From NCBI RefSeq assembly GCF_003002095.1, contig NZ_PVZC01000006.1:1-64000 (forward strand): a stretch of DNA of 64,000 nucleotides, in the 5' to 3' direction. The notes under the pieces were generated by a model that was given only the letters and a program-made list of their open reading frames with translations, was not told where the DNA came from and searched no databases. The stretch comes from Allonocardiopsis opalescens (lineage in GTDB: Bacteria; Actinomycetota; Actinomycetes; Streptosporangiales; Streptosporangiaceae). A program made the translations under genes and the position numbers. Below are positions 32,440-40,514 of the stretch, in pieces. How positions within the stretch are numbered: the stretch's first letter is position 1; every line of letters starts with the position of its first letter.

Positions 32440-33447
32440 ATGGCAGACGTCCACCGCAGGCTGGTCTGGCGGCACCTGCGCTGCGGTCCGACCAGCTACG
32501 TGCGCCACCTGCGCGGGGGCCGGGTGGCGCACGAAGGCGTGGGCCTGTCGTTCTGGTACCGGGCGCTCACCGCCGCCATCAGCGAGGTGCCGGTGGGCGA
32601 CCGGGAGCTGCCGCTCGGCTTCCACGCCAGGACCGCCGACTTCCAGGACGTCTCCGTCCAGGGCACGCTCACCTACCGGATCACCGATCCCGAGACCGCC
32701 GCCCGGCGGCTTGACTTCGACATCGACCCCGACCGGGGCACCTGGCGCTCGGCCCCGCTGGAGCAGCTGGGCGTGCTGCTCACCGAGACGGCGCAGCAGT
32801 ACGGCATCGCCGAGATCGCCCGCCTCGGCCTGCGCGAGGCGGTCACCGAGGGCGTCGACCGCACCCGGCGGGCCGTCTCCGCCGGCCTCGCCGACGACGA
32901 GCGGCTGACCGAGACCGGCACCCAGGTGATCGGCGTGCGCGTGGTGGCGATCCGCCCCGAGGCCGAGGTCGAGCGGGCCCTGCGCACGCCCGAGCGCGAG
33001 CGCATCCAGCAGCTGGCCGACAAGGCGACCTACGAGCGGCGCGCGACCGCCGTCGAGCAGGAGCGCGCCATCGCCGAGAACGAGCTGCACAACCAGATCG
33101 AGCTGGCCGCCCGCGAGGAGCAGCTGGTCACCCAGCGCGGCCGCAACGAGCGGCGCCGCGCCGAGGAGGCGGCCGAGGCCGAGCGGGTCGCCGCCGAGGC
33201 CAAGGCGGTGCGCGACCGGCTCGCCGCGCAGGTGCGCGCCGAGGCGCGGCGCGTGCTCGGGCAGGCCCAGGCCGACGCCGAGGCCGCCCGGATGGCCGTC
33301 TACACCGACGCCGACCCCCGGGTGCTGCTCGCGCTGGCGGCCGAGTCGATGGCCGACAAGCTGCCGCAGATCGGCCAGCTGAACATCTCCCCCGACACCC
33401 TCACCACCGCGCTCGGCCGGCTCGCCGGCCCCCGGGAGCGGCGGTGA
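32440..33447 (+). CDS. SPFH/Band-7-domain protein
   Basis: 335 aa, ATG with AAGGAGG upstream. Residues 15-185 form the SPFH (prohibitin-like) domain; residues about 190-290 are a long Ala/Glu/Arg-rich coiled coil; a short globular tail follows (NISPDTLTTALGRL). It has no N-terminal transmembrane segment, unlike classic flotillins, so it is probably a soluble or peripheral scaffold. The next gene, an NAD-kinase-like protein, begins 4 bases after the stop, pointing to a joint function not known to me. Confidence 0.82.
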   Translation: MADVHRRLVWRHLRCGPTSYVRHLRGGRVAHEGVGLSFWYRALTAAISEVPVGDRELPLGFHARTADFQDVSVQGTLTYRITDPETAARRLDFDIDPDRGTWRSAPLEQLGVLLTETAQQYGIAEIARLGLREAVTEGVDRTRRAVSAGLADDERLTETGTQVIGVRVVAIRPEAEVERALRTPERERIQQLADKATYERRATAVEQERAIAENELHNQIELAAREEQLVTQRGRNERRRAEEAAEAERVAAEAKAVRDRLAAQVRAEARRVLGQAQADAEAARMAVYTDADPRVLLALAAESMADKLPQIGQLNISPDTLTTALGRLAGPRERR

Positions 33448-33451
33448 GCCG

Positions 33452-34348
33452 GTGACCTCGCTGGCGCCCAGGGTCGTGGTCGTGCACCGGGCCACCGAGC
33501 GCGACCGGCTGCTGGCCCGGCACGGCAGCTACGCGCAGGCCGCGTTCTTCCTGCGCGAGCGTGGCCGCGACCCGGCCGACATCGACCGCTCCCACCAGGC
33601 CGTCGAGCGGGCGCTGGCCGCCATCTCGGCCGCGATCCCGGCCGACTGGCGGCGCGGCCGGATCGAGCGCGCCGACCTGGACCGCTTCCTGTTCGCGCCC
33701 GGCGACATCGTGGTGGTGGCCGGGCAGGACGGCCTGGTGGCCAATGTCGCCAAGTACCTGGACGGCCAGCCCGTCATCGGGGTCGACCCCGAGCCCGGGC
33801 GCAACCCCGGTGTGCTGGTGCGGCACCGCGCCGAGGCGCTGGCGCCGCTGCTGCGCGCCGCCGCCGCCGAGCGGGCGCCGGTGCAGCGGCGCACGATGGT
33901 GCGGGTGCGCACCGACGACGGCCTGGAGCTGCGCGCCCTCAACGAGGTCTTCATCGGCCACCCCACCCACCAGACCGCCCGCTACCGGCTGGAGTCGGCC
34001 GACGGCGAGGCCGAGCGGCAGGCGTCGTCGGGGGTGCTGGTCAGCACCGGCACCGGCGCCACCGGCTGGTGCGGCTCGGTGTGGCGGCAGTCGCGCAGCA
34101 CGGTGCGGCTGCCCGAGCCCGACGAGGCCGCGCTGGCCTGGTTCGTCCGGGAGGCGTGGGCCTCGCCGTCCACCGGCACCGACCGCACCGAGGGGCGGCT
34201 GGCCGGCGGCGCGGCGCTGCGGCTGGTCGCGGAGTCCGACGGGCTCGTCGTGTTCGGCGACGGCATCGAGGCCGACCGCCTCACCCTCGCCTGGGGGCAG
34301 GCCGCCCAGGTCTCGGTGGACGGCCGCCGGCTGGAGCTCGTCGCCTGA
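33452..34348 (+). CDS. NAD-kinase-like protein with altered GGDG motif
   Basis: 298 aa, GTG start right after the SPFH gene. The NAD-kinase fold is suggested by VVVAGQDGLVANV (residues 87-99, in place of the usual GGDGT), the Asn-Glu motif (NEV, 164-166) and STGTGATGW (198-206), matching the substrate loop TPTGSTAY. Residues 30-80 hold a helical insertion rich in Arg/Asp. The first Gly of GGDG is Ala here and the second is Gln, so catalytic activity is uncertain; it could be a nucleotide sensor or act on another substrate. The housekeeping ppnK is presumably elsewhere. Confidence 0.7.
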   Translation: MTSLAPRVVVVHRATERDRLLARHGSYAQAAFFLRERGRDPADIDRSHQAVERALAAISAAIPADWRRGRIERADLDRFLFAPGDIVVVAGQDGLVANVAKYLDGQPVIGVDPEPGRNPGVLVRHRAEALAPLLRAAAAERAPVQRRTMVRVRTDDGLELRALNEVFIGHPTHQTARYRLESADGEAERQASSGVLVSTGTGATGWCGSVWRQSRSTVRLPEPDEAALAWFVREAWASPSTGTDRTEGRLAGGAALRLVAESDGLVVFGDGIEADRLTLAWGQAAQVSVDGRRLELVA

Positions 34349-34396
34349 GCCGGGCCCGGGCGCGGCGCCGCGGCGCGGCTGCTCTAGCCTGGGCCG

Positions 34397-35074
34397 GTGA
34401 CCGACTCCCTGCTGAGCGACCCCCTGCGCGCGCGGCTGGCCGACGCGCGGCTGTACCTGTGCACCGACGCCCGGCGCGAGCGGGGCGATCTGGCGGAGTT
34501 CCTGGACGCGGCGCTGGCCGGCGGCGTCGACGCGGTCCAGCTGCGCGACAAGGGCCTGGAGGCCAGGCAGGAGCTGGAGTACCTGGAGGTGGTCCGGGAC
34601 GCCTGCGACCGGCACGGCGCGCTGCTGTCGGTCAACGACCGCGCCGATGTGGCGCTGGCCGCCGGAGCCGACATCCTGCACCTCGGCCAGAACGACCTGC
34701 CGGTCCCGCACGCCCGGCGGATCCTGGGCGAGGGCCCGCTGATCGGCCGCTCCACCAGCACCCCCGCGCTCGCGGCCGACGCGATGGCGCAGCCCGGCGT
34801 CGACTACCTGTGCACCGGCCCCACCTGGGCCACCCCCACCAAGCCGGGCCGGGCCGCCGCCGGCCTCGAACTGCTGCGCGCCACGGCCGCCCTGCGCCCG
34901 CCGCGGCCGTGGTTCGCCATCGGCGGCATCGACCTGGCCAATCTGGACGAGGTGCTGGCCGCCGGGGCGCGCCGGGTGGTGGTCGTCCGCGCGATCACCG
35001 ACGCCGAGGACCCCGAGGCCGCCGCCCGCGCTTTCGCCCGGCGGCTGCGCGCCCTGCCGGTGGACGCCGGCTAG
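34397..35074 (+). CDS. thiE: Thiamine-phosphate synthase
   Basis: 225 aa; joins the pyrimidine and thiazole halves to thiamine phosphate. [23 protein letters not shown], the STSTP phosphate loop, GPTWATPTK and AIGGI are all present. TAGCCT lies 6 bases before the GTG (likely leaderless). In Streptomyces thiE lies beside thiO-thiS-thiG as I recall; here an 8-kb accessory block separates them. Confidence 0.95.
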   Translation: MTDSLLSDPLRARLADARLYLCTDARRERGDLAEFLDAALAGGVDAVQLRDKGLEARQELEYLEVVRDACDRHGALLSVNDRADVALAAGADILHLGQNDLPVPHARRILGEGPLIGRSTSTPALAADAMAQPGVDYLCTGPTWATPTKPGRAAAGLELLRATAALRPPRPWFAIGGIDLANLDEVLAAGARRVVVVRAITDAEDPEAAARAFARRLRALPVDAG

Positions 35075-35127
35075 CGCCCGTTCGCCCGTGCGGGGCGGGG
35101 TGCGGTGCGACTCCGCGTACGCGGCAC

Positions 35128-35167
35128 GGCCCGGCGGACGGCGGCGGGGGCCGCGGTCCGCCGGGCC
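35128..35167. terminator. Inverted repeat downstream of thiE
   Basis: Perfect 12-bp arms (35128-35139, 35156-35167) with a 16-base gap between convergent thiE and the OmpA-domain gene. The 224-base gap holds no gene that I can support. Confidence 0.45.
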
Positions 35168-35298
35168 GGCGGGGTGCGCGCCGCTAGCGGCGCGTCCTGG
35201 GGGGTCTCGGCACGGGTCTGGCCGGGCGGGTGACCCGGGTGACGCCCGCCCGCGAGCTCGGACGGCTGCGCGACGCCGTGCGGGCGGCGCTTTCGAAA

Positions 35299-35916
35299 CT
35301 AACGGCCCTCATAACTGATCTCCACTCTCCGGTTCTCGGCCTGCGCAGCGGCGATCTCCTCGGCGCTGCCCGTCTCTTCGGCGACCGGCTCCTCGGCGCC
35401 GCGGCCCTCGGCCTCGATCGCCGTGCCGTCGCCCAGTTCCTGCTGGAGCGCCGCGCGGACCGCCTCGGCGCGGTCCCGCGACAGTTCCGCGTTGTAGTCG
35501 TCGTCTCCCACGCCGTCGGTGTGGCCGACGACGGTGACGGTGCCGCCGGCGCCCTGGATCTCGGCGGCGAGCGCCTCGACGGTCGCCAGGGCCCGCTCGC
35601 CCAGCTCCGCCTCGTCGAAGGCGAACAGCACGTCGGAGGAGATGCTGACGGTGGTGACCCCCGCCTCGACCTGCTCGGTCCTGACCGGCCGGATGAAGGT
35701 GTCGAGCGGGATGCCGTAGGTGAAGGGCTCCGGTTCCTCGAACGGGATCCCGTGCACCGATTCGGCGATGTTGATCTCGGGCGGGCTCGGCCACTCCTGC
35801 GGCCGGGAGTCGGCGGCCATCAGCGCCGGCACCGCCGCGGCGGCGGCCAGCGCCAGCACCGGACCGGTGCGGGGCCGCGGGCCCGCGCGGCGCGGGGCGC
35901 GCTCACGGGGGCGCAT
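35299..35916 (-). CDS. OmpA-domain (peptidoglycan-binding) exported protein
   Basis: 205 aa. An N-terminal basic stretch and hydrophobic segment (about 19-35) suggest export or membrane anchoring. Residues about 90-205 form an OmpA C-terminal domain: VLFAFDEAELGE, VVGHTDGVGDDDYNAELSRDRAEAV and a final NRRVEISYEGR. The domain binds diaminopimelate peptidoglycan. Its ATG overlaps the upstream lipoprotein stop (ATGA), so the two are a pair. In a bacterium without an outer membrane it probably tethers the partner to the cell wall. Confidence 0.88.
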   Translation of the reverse strand: MRPRERAPRRAGPRPRTGPVLALAAAAAVPALMAADSRPQEWPSPPEINIAESVHGIPFEEPEPFTYGIPLDTFIRPVRTEQVEAGVTTVSISSDVLFAFDEAELGERALATVEALAAEIQGAGGTVTVVGHTDGVGDDDYNAELSRDRAEAVRAALQQELGDGTAIEAEGRGAEEPVAEETGSAEEIAAAQAENRRVEISYEGR

Positions 35917-36461
35917 CACCGCACCACGGGCACGTCGGTGAAGGGCGGGAAGCCGCCGATGTACACGTCCATGTCGGTCACGTCCTCCGGGGGTGCGGCG
36001 AAGGTGTAGCTGAGGGTGGTCGGCCGGCCGTACTCCAGGGCGGTGTCCGGCGGCGTCCGCAGCGGGGTCTGGTTGCCGTCGGCCACCACCACGTGCCGGT
36101 TGAGGTTGACGGTGTCGATGAGCGAGACGGCGAGACCGTCGTAGGTGTTGTCGAGGTCGGGGTTGGTCCACCCGTCCCCCTCGGGGTCGTGGGTGGTGAT
36201 CGAGAAGGTGAGCCGCGCCAGCGGCTCCCTGACCCGCAGCTCGTGCACGGCGATGTCGGCGCTGCCGCCGGCCAGCCCGGGCACCGGGTAGCTCGCCTCG
36301 ACCAGCACCGTGCCGATGTCCACCGGCTCGCCGACCGCGGCCGGCTCGCCGCCCCCGCCTCCGGTCGCCGGCCCCTCGCCCGCGCCGGCCAGCGAGCAGC
36401 CGGTGGCCAGCACCGCGAGCATCGCCGCCGCCACGGCCGTTCCCTGCACTGATGTGCGCAC
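35916..36461 (-). CDS. Putative lipoprotein paired with an OmpA-domain protein
   Basis: 181 aa, GTG start with GAAGGAG upstream. Signal peptide with lipobox LATGC, so Cys22 would be lipidated. A Gly-rich linker (about 30-42) precedes a beta-rich domain with no family that I recognise. Translationally coupled to the OmpA-domain gene. A copy of the TGAGTACTCARTTG repeat lies about 45 bases upstream of the start. Confidence 0.72.
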   Translation of the reverse strand: MRTSVQGTAVAAAMLAVLATGCSLAGAGEGPATGGGGGEPAAVGEPVDIGTVLVEASYPVPGLAGGSADIAVHELRVREPLARLTFSITTHDPEGDGWTNPDLDNTYDGLAVSLIDTVNLNRHVVVADGNQTPLRTPPDTALEYGRPTTLSYTFAAPPEDVTDMDVYIGGFPPFTDVPVVR

Positions 36462-36504
36462 TGTCCACTCCTTCGCTTGCTGTCTGGTTCACCTACACGG
36501 ACGG

Positions 36505-36518
36505 TGAGTACTCAATTG
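36505..36518. repeat. Direct repeat copy 1 containing a palindrome
   Basis: TGAGTACTCAATTG; the first ten bases are a perfect palindrome. A second copy with one change lies 133 bases away, suggesting binding sites of one regulator. Confidence 0.7.
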
Positions 36519-36637
36519 AGGTTCCACTGATTCACCGCCGAAGTTCCGACTTTTCGCCTCGAACCAGCCGACTGCAGCCACTTCCCGCATCCGCCGCACC
36601 CACCGGCCGGAGCACCGTAGCATCCGCACAGCTCAAG

Positions 36638-36651
36638 TGAGTACTCAGTTG
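36638..36651. repeat. Direct repeat copy 2 containing a palindrome
   Basis: TGAGTACTCAGTTG, same orientation as copy 1. Confidence 0.7.
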
Positions 36652-36980
36652 CCGCGAAGTGCGGGACCGGTCCTCGCACCCGCGGCCCGGGAGCCGGAGC
36701 CGGGCGGCACGGGCGCTCGACGGCGCGCCTTCCGGTCGCCGCGCGACCCGCGGCACGACGGCGCACGTCCGCGCGCCGACGCACCCCACACCCGTCGCCG
36801 AGGGCCCGCACCGCTCGCACCCGTCCCGTTTCCACACCCTTCCATCACCCTTTAATGCAGACCGAAAACGAGAGCTACACGGCGTGAGCCGTAAATCACG
36901 AAGTGCAAACGCACTATTGGCCCACGCGCGCCGCCCCATGCAAGGCTTTGATTCACGCAGCTTCGGAAAGGAATATCAAA

Positions 36981-37487
36981 ATGGCAATCCTTGATCAGAA
37001 CCGATTCGCCGCCTTCGCCGCGGCCGCCCTACTCGTGATCGCCTCTTCGGCGTGCACGGCGCAGGCCGGAGAATCGCAGCCGGCAGCGCAGCCGTCGACG
37101 AGCGCCGTGGCCGCCGAAGCCGCCGACGAGCGCACCCCGGAACAGATCGAAGCGGAAACGGTGGTCGCGGAATTCGAGGAAGCCTCCAACACCCACGACG
37201 CCGAGGCCATCGCCGCACTGATCGCCGAGGACGCCCAGTGGTACACCGTCGGCCGCATCTTCTCCGGCCGCGAGGAGATCATGGCGGACTTCCTCCAGCC
37301 CGAACTGATCGAGGTGGAGGGGCGCCTCGACGTGGCCCAGTCCTACTGGGACGGCTACCGCGTACAGGTCGACTACATGTGGACCTCCGCCACCGAGAGC
37401 AACATCGGGCTGCACTACGCCTACCTGGTCGAAGACGGTGTGATCACCGACGTCGTGGAGTACCTCAACTGCGTCGACTGCGAATAG
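36981..37487 (+). CDS. SnoaL/NTF2-like lipoprotein
   Basis: 168 aa. Start chosen at the ATG after GGAAAGGA; in-frame upstream codons have no ribosome site. Signal peptide with a lipobox ending SSAC (Cys near residue 24), a Ser/Ala/Glu linker, then an NTF2-like domain (about 58-165: EFEEASNTHDAEAIAALIAEDAQWYTV) of the SnoaL/nuclear-transport-factor type. Such domains bind small molecules or act as cyclases and dimerisation modules; the role is unknown. A second protein of the same kind (42210) closes the accessory block. Confidence 0.75.
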   Translation: MAILDQNRFAAFAAAALLVIASSACTAQAGESQPAAQPSTSAVAAEAADERTPEQIEAETVVAEFEEASNTHDAEAIAALIAEDAQWYTVGRIFSGREEIMADFLQPELIEVEGRLDVAQSYWDGYRVQVDYMWTSATESNIGLHYAYLVEDGVITDVVEYLNCVDCE

Positions 37488-37607
37488 GCGTTCGCAGCGC
37501 TCATCCGGTTCCCGCACGAGGACGGGGATCGAATCAGATCACAAGGCCACAGAACAACCGTGATCGAATTGATTATCCGATCTTCGGAAGCGAGTTCCGG
37601 AGATCAA

Positions 37608-37624
37608 ATTGAACTCGATTCAAT
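37608..37624. promoter_or_regulatory. AT-rich inverted repeat upstream of the Rieske gene
   Basis: ATTGAA-CTCGA-TTCAAT in an unusually AT-rich 260-base gap before the Rieske gene; candidate operator. Confidence 0.35.
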
Positions 37625-37747
37625 TCGATACTCCACCTCCACCCCATAGTCCGATCAAGGCATTCGACCACCGGGAAGCGGACACGGGCCGAAAACCGGC
37701 GGAAGGCCGCCGAAGATCGATGCCGAATTTCTGAAAGAAGGATCATC

Positions 37748-38098
37748 GTGGACGTCACCAAGCAGGTCGGCCGCCGGATCCGAGTGTGCGCGGTCGCCGA
37801 ACTCCCGGACGGGGAGGCTGTCCGAATCCCACGCGAGGAGACGGGGACCGGCGATGCGATCGCCGTGTTCAACGACGGCGGCGAGTTCTTCGCCCTCAAC
37901 GACACCTGCACCCACGCCCAGGGCTCGCTGGCCGAAGGGTGGGTCGAGGACGGGGAGGTCGAGTGCCCCGTGCACAGCGGCGTCTTCTGCCTGCGCACCG
38001 GCGAGGCGCTGGCCATGCCGGCCTCCCGCGACACCGTCGGCCACCCCGTGGAGGTCAGCGGCGGCGAGGTGTGGCTGATGCCGGGCGCCAGCTCTTGA
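37748..38098 (+). CDS. Rieske [2Fe-2S] ferredoxin
   Basis: 116 aa, GTG start with AGAAGGA upstream. Cluster ligands Cys-x-His (CTH in NDTCTHAQGSL) and Cys-x2-His (CPVH in VECPVHSGVF) are both present: a soluble bacterial Rieske ferredoxin of the dioxygenase-supply type. The ferredoxin reductase follows 31 bases later. No oxygenase alpha subunit or cytochrome P450 is encoded in the window. Confidence 0.93.
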   Translation: MDVTKQVGRRIRVCAVAELPDGEAVRIPREETGTGDAIAVFNDGGEFFALNDTCTHAQGSLAEGWVEDGEVECPVHSGVFCLRTGEALAMPASRDTVGHPVEVSGGEVWLMPGASS

Positions 38099-38129
38099 CC
38101 TGCGCCGCCCGTCCGGAAAGGAGCCCACC

Positions 38130-39359
38130 ATGAAGCATTCCGACCTCCCCCGGAGCGTCGTGGTCGTCGGCGCCGGCCTGGCCGGGTTGAGCACCTGCGA
38201 GCGGCTGCGCGAGCTGGGGTACGACGGGCGGCTGACCCTGCTCGGCGCCGAGGAGGAACCGCCGTACGAGCGCCCCGCGCTGAGCAAGGACCTACTCCAG
38301 GGCAAGCGCTCGGCCGGCGAGGCGCTGCTGCGCCCCGAGGGCTGGTTCGCCGACAAGGCGGTCGACCTGCGGCCGGGCGTCGCGGTGCAGCGGATCGCGC
38401 CGGCCGAGGGCCGCGTCGTACTGGCCGGCGGCACCGCCGAGCGGGCGGACGCCGTCGTCCTCGCGATCGGCGGGCGCCCGCGCACCCCGCGGGTGCCGGG
38501 CGCCCCCCATCCGGAGCTGCGGACGCTGCGCACGCTGCGCGATGCCGAGGCGCTGCGCGAACGGCTGGCCCCCGGCGTCCGGCTGGGCGTGGTGGGCGCC
38601 GGCCTGGTGGGGGCCGAGGTGGCGGCCAGCGCGGTCGCGCTGGGCTGCTCGGTGACCCTGCTGGCCCCGAACCCGCACCCCCTGGCGCGGGTCCTGGGCA
38701 CCCGACTGGCCGGCGCCCTGCACGATCAGCACCGCGCGAACGGCGTGCGGGTGCTGGAAGGCGCGCTCGCCGCGGTCGAGGACCTGGGCGAGGGCGTGCG
38801 CCTGCGCCTCGGGGACGGGCGGACCGTGCCGTGCGACGTGGCGGTCGTCGGCGTGGGCATGGTCCCCGACGTCGCGCTGGCCGCGGACGCCGGCATCGAG
38901 ACCGCGGGAGGCGTGCTGGTCGACAACGCCCAGCGCACCTCCAACCCGCACGTCTTCGCGGCCGGCGACGTCGCCCGCACCCGGGGTCCCGACGGCGTCC
39001 TGCCGCCGAGCGAGCACTGGGACGCGGCGCTGAACGAGGGCCGCGCCGCCGCGGCGGCGATCCTGGGCGGTCCGGTTCCCGCGCCCCGTTCCCCCTGGTT
39101 CTGGTCGGACCGGTACCAGACCCATCTGGAGGTGGTGGGCCAGGTGCTGGACGCCGAGACCACCGCGGTGCGCGGCGTGTACGCCAGCGACTCGTTCTCC
39201 GCGCTGGCCGTGCGCGACGGCCGGTGCGTGGGTGCGGTCGCGGTGAACCGGCCGATGGACGTCCGGGCCGCGCGCCGGCTGATCGAGCGCGGACGCCCCG
39301 TGGACCTCGCCCGGCTCGCCGACGAGTCAGTCGACCTGCGCGCTCTCACCCGGGCCTGA
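38130..39359 (+). CDS. FAD-dependent ferredoxin reductase (BphA4-like)
   Basis: 409 aa. FAD Rossmann motif VVVGAGLAGLS near residue 11, NAD Rossmann VVGAGLVGAEVA near 155, the FAD motif VFAAGDVA near 275 and the C-terminal reductase dimer domain (SDRYQTHLEVVGQ). It moves electrons from NADH to the Rieske ferredoxin encoded just upstream. ATG with AAGGAG. Confidence 0.93.
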   Translation: MKHSDLPRSVVVVGAGLAGLSTCERLRELGYDGRLTLLGAEEEPPYERPALSKDLLQGKRSAGEALLRPEGWFADKAVDLRPGVAVQRIAPAEGRVVLAGGTAERADAVVLAIGGRPRTPRVPGAPHPELRTLRTLRDAEALRERLAPGVRLGVVGAGLVGAEVAASAVALGCSVTLLAPNPHPLARVLGTRLAGALHDQHRANGVRVLEGALAAVEDLGEGVRLRLGDGRTVPCDVAVVGVGMVPDVALAADAGIETAGGVLVDNAQRTSNPHVFAAGDVARTRGPDGVLPPSEHWDAALNEGRAAAAAILGGPVPAPRSPWFWSDRYQTHLEVVGQVLDAETTAVRGVYASDSFSALAVRDGRCVGAVAVNRPMDVRAARRLIERGRPVDLARLADESVDLRALTRA

Positions 39360-39440
39360 GGCCGGGCCCGCCCGGACCGCTCCCGGCCCGGACACCGAAC
39401 GACCCGACAGCACTCGAATACTCAGGGAACAGGATCTGCG

Positions 39441-40205
39441 ATGACCGCGACCAGCGAGGCCTCCCGGGCCCCCGAGGCGCCCGCCGTGGCACCCCGGCCC
39501 CCTTCCGCGTGGCGGACCCAGTGGTGGGTCGCCCTTCTTGCGGTGTACTGCTTGGCGTTCGGCGTTTTCGCCGGCGCCCGATTCATCACATTTGACCCTT
39601 CTCTTTCGGTCGCCGTCGCACGGCCGGGCTACGACTGGCACTATCCGGTGCTCGCGATTCACGTCCTCACGGGCGCCGTCGCCGTCATGCTCGCCTGGCT
39701 CCAGGTGTGGCCGTGGCTGCGCGAAAACCACCCCAAGATCCACCGCAGAATCGGCTGGGTGTATTTCCTGGGCGGCGTCATTCCCTCGGCCGTTCTGGCC
39801 TTCCCGGTGTCGATCATGACGATCTTCGGCCAGGGGCTGCGCTACGCCTTCCTGGCGATGTCCACCCTCTGGCTGATCACCACCGTGGCCGGGTTCGTGG
39901 CGGTGCTGCAGCGCCGGTACGAGGACCACCGGCGGTGGATGATCCGCAACGTGGCGATGACCACCTCCACCATCACGGTGCGCTTCCTGCAGCCGCTGGC
40001 CATCGGGGCGACGACCTGGCTGCTGCCCGGAACCTACGCGGGCCAGGAGCACCTGGTGATGGTCGAGGGCGCCGTCGCCGGGCTGTGGGCCTCCTTCGTC
40101 GGCCACCTGCTGTTCGTCGAGTGGTTCGTGCTGCGCCCGCGCCGCCGGCGCCGCCGCGCCGAGCGGTCCCGCCGCCCGGTCCGGGCGGCCGCCGCGGGGA
40201 CCTGA
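39441..40205 (+). CDS. DUF2306 integral membrane protein
   Basis: 254 aa with about 6-7 transmembrane segments, several conserved His (HYPVLAIHVLTG, HPKIHRRIGWVY, HRRWMIRN) typical of DUF2306 proteins, suggesting haem or metal binding. The C-terminal tail is Arg-rich. It follows the ferredoxin reductase and may accept its electrons, but this is only a guess. Confidence 0.85.
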   Translation: MTATSEASRAPEAPAVAPRPPSAWRTQWWVALLAVYCLAFGVFAGARFITFDPSLSVAVARPGYDWHYPVLAIHVLTGAVAVMLAWLQVWPWLRENHPKIHRRIGWVYFLGGVIPSAVLAFPVSIMTIFGQGLRYAFLAMSTLWLITTVAGFVAVLQRRYEDHRRWMIRNVAMTTSTITVRFLQPLAIGATTWLLPGTYAGQEHLVMVEGAVAGLWASFVGHLLFVEWFVLRPRRRRRRAERSRRPVRAAAAGT

Positions 40206-40514
40206 CGGCGATCCCGCGATGACGGCGCGCGGCGCCCATTACCCGGCCTCGGCCCGCCGGGCAATGGAAATCGATAAATGAGAGCGACGACCGGCGTACT
40301 TCGTTAATTCAGTCCCAACTCAATTATCCGGTCCCACCGCCCGCCGTCTGCAGTACCATTTATTTGATTTGAGAACGCCATAGCCAAATCCCAGAGGTCG
40401 GCGAAAACGACCATAAGGGAAATGTGTCCACGGCCCGGCTCGACGCTGCCGGGAATTCCCTCGGTACCCTCCGCGGCGGTGCGCCCGAGCCGGATGCCTC
40501 GATTGGAGATCGAC
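40206..40514. other. AT-rich intergenic region before the MFS exporter
   Basis: 309 bases with no gene that I can support. The middle (about 40265-40400) is much more AT-rich than the window and probably holds the exporter promoter. Confidence 0.5.

Larger units (their letters stand above)
36462..36980. other. Divergent intergenic region with direct repeats
   Basis: 519 bases between two divergent lipoprotein genes, AT-richer at both ends. It holds two copies of a 14-base repeat (listed separately) and no gene that I can support. Confidence 0.6.

Noticed and set aside
35088..35318. Short plus-strand frame after thiE
   Set aside because: GC-rich hairpin region with no ribosome site; overlaps the OmpA-domain gene end.
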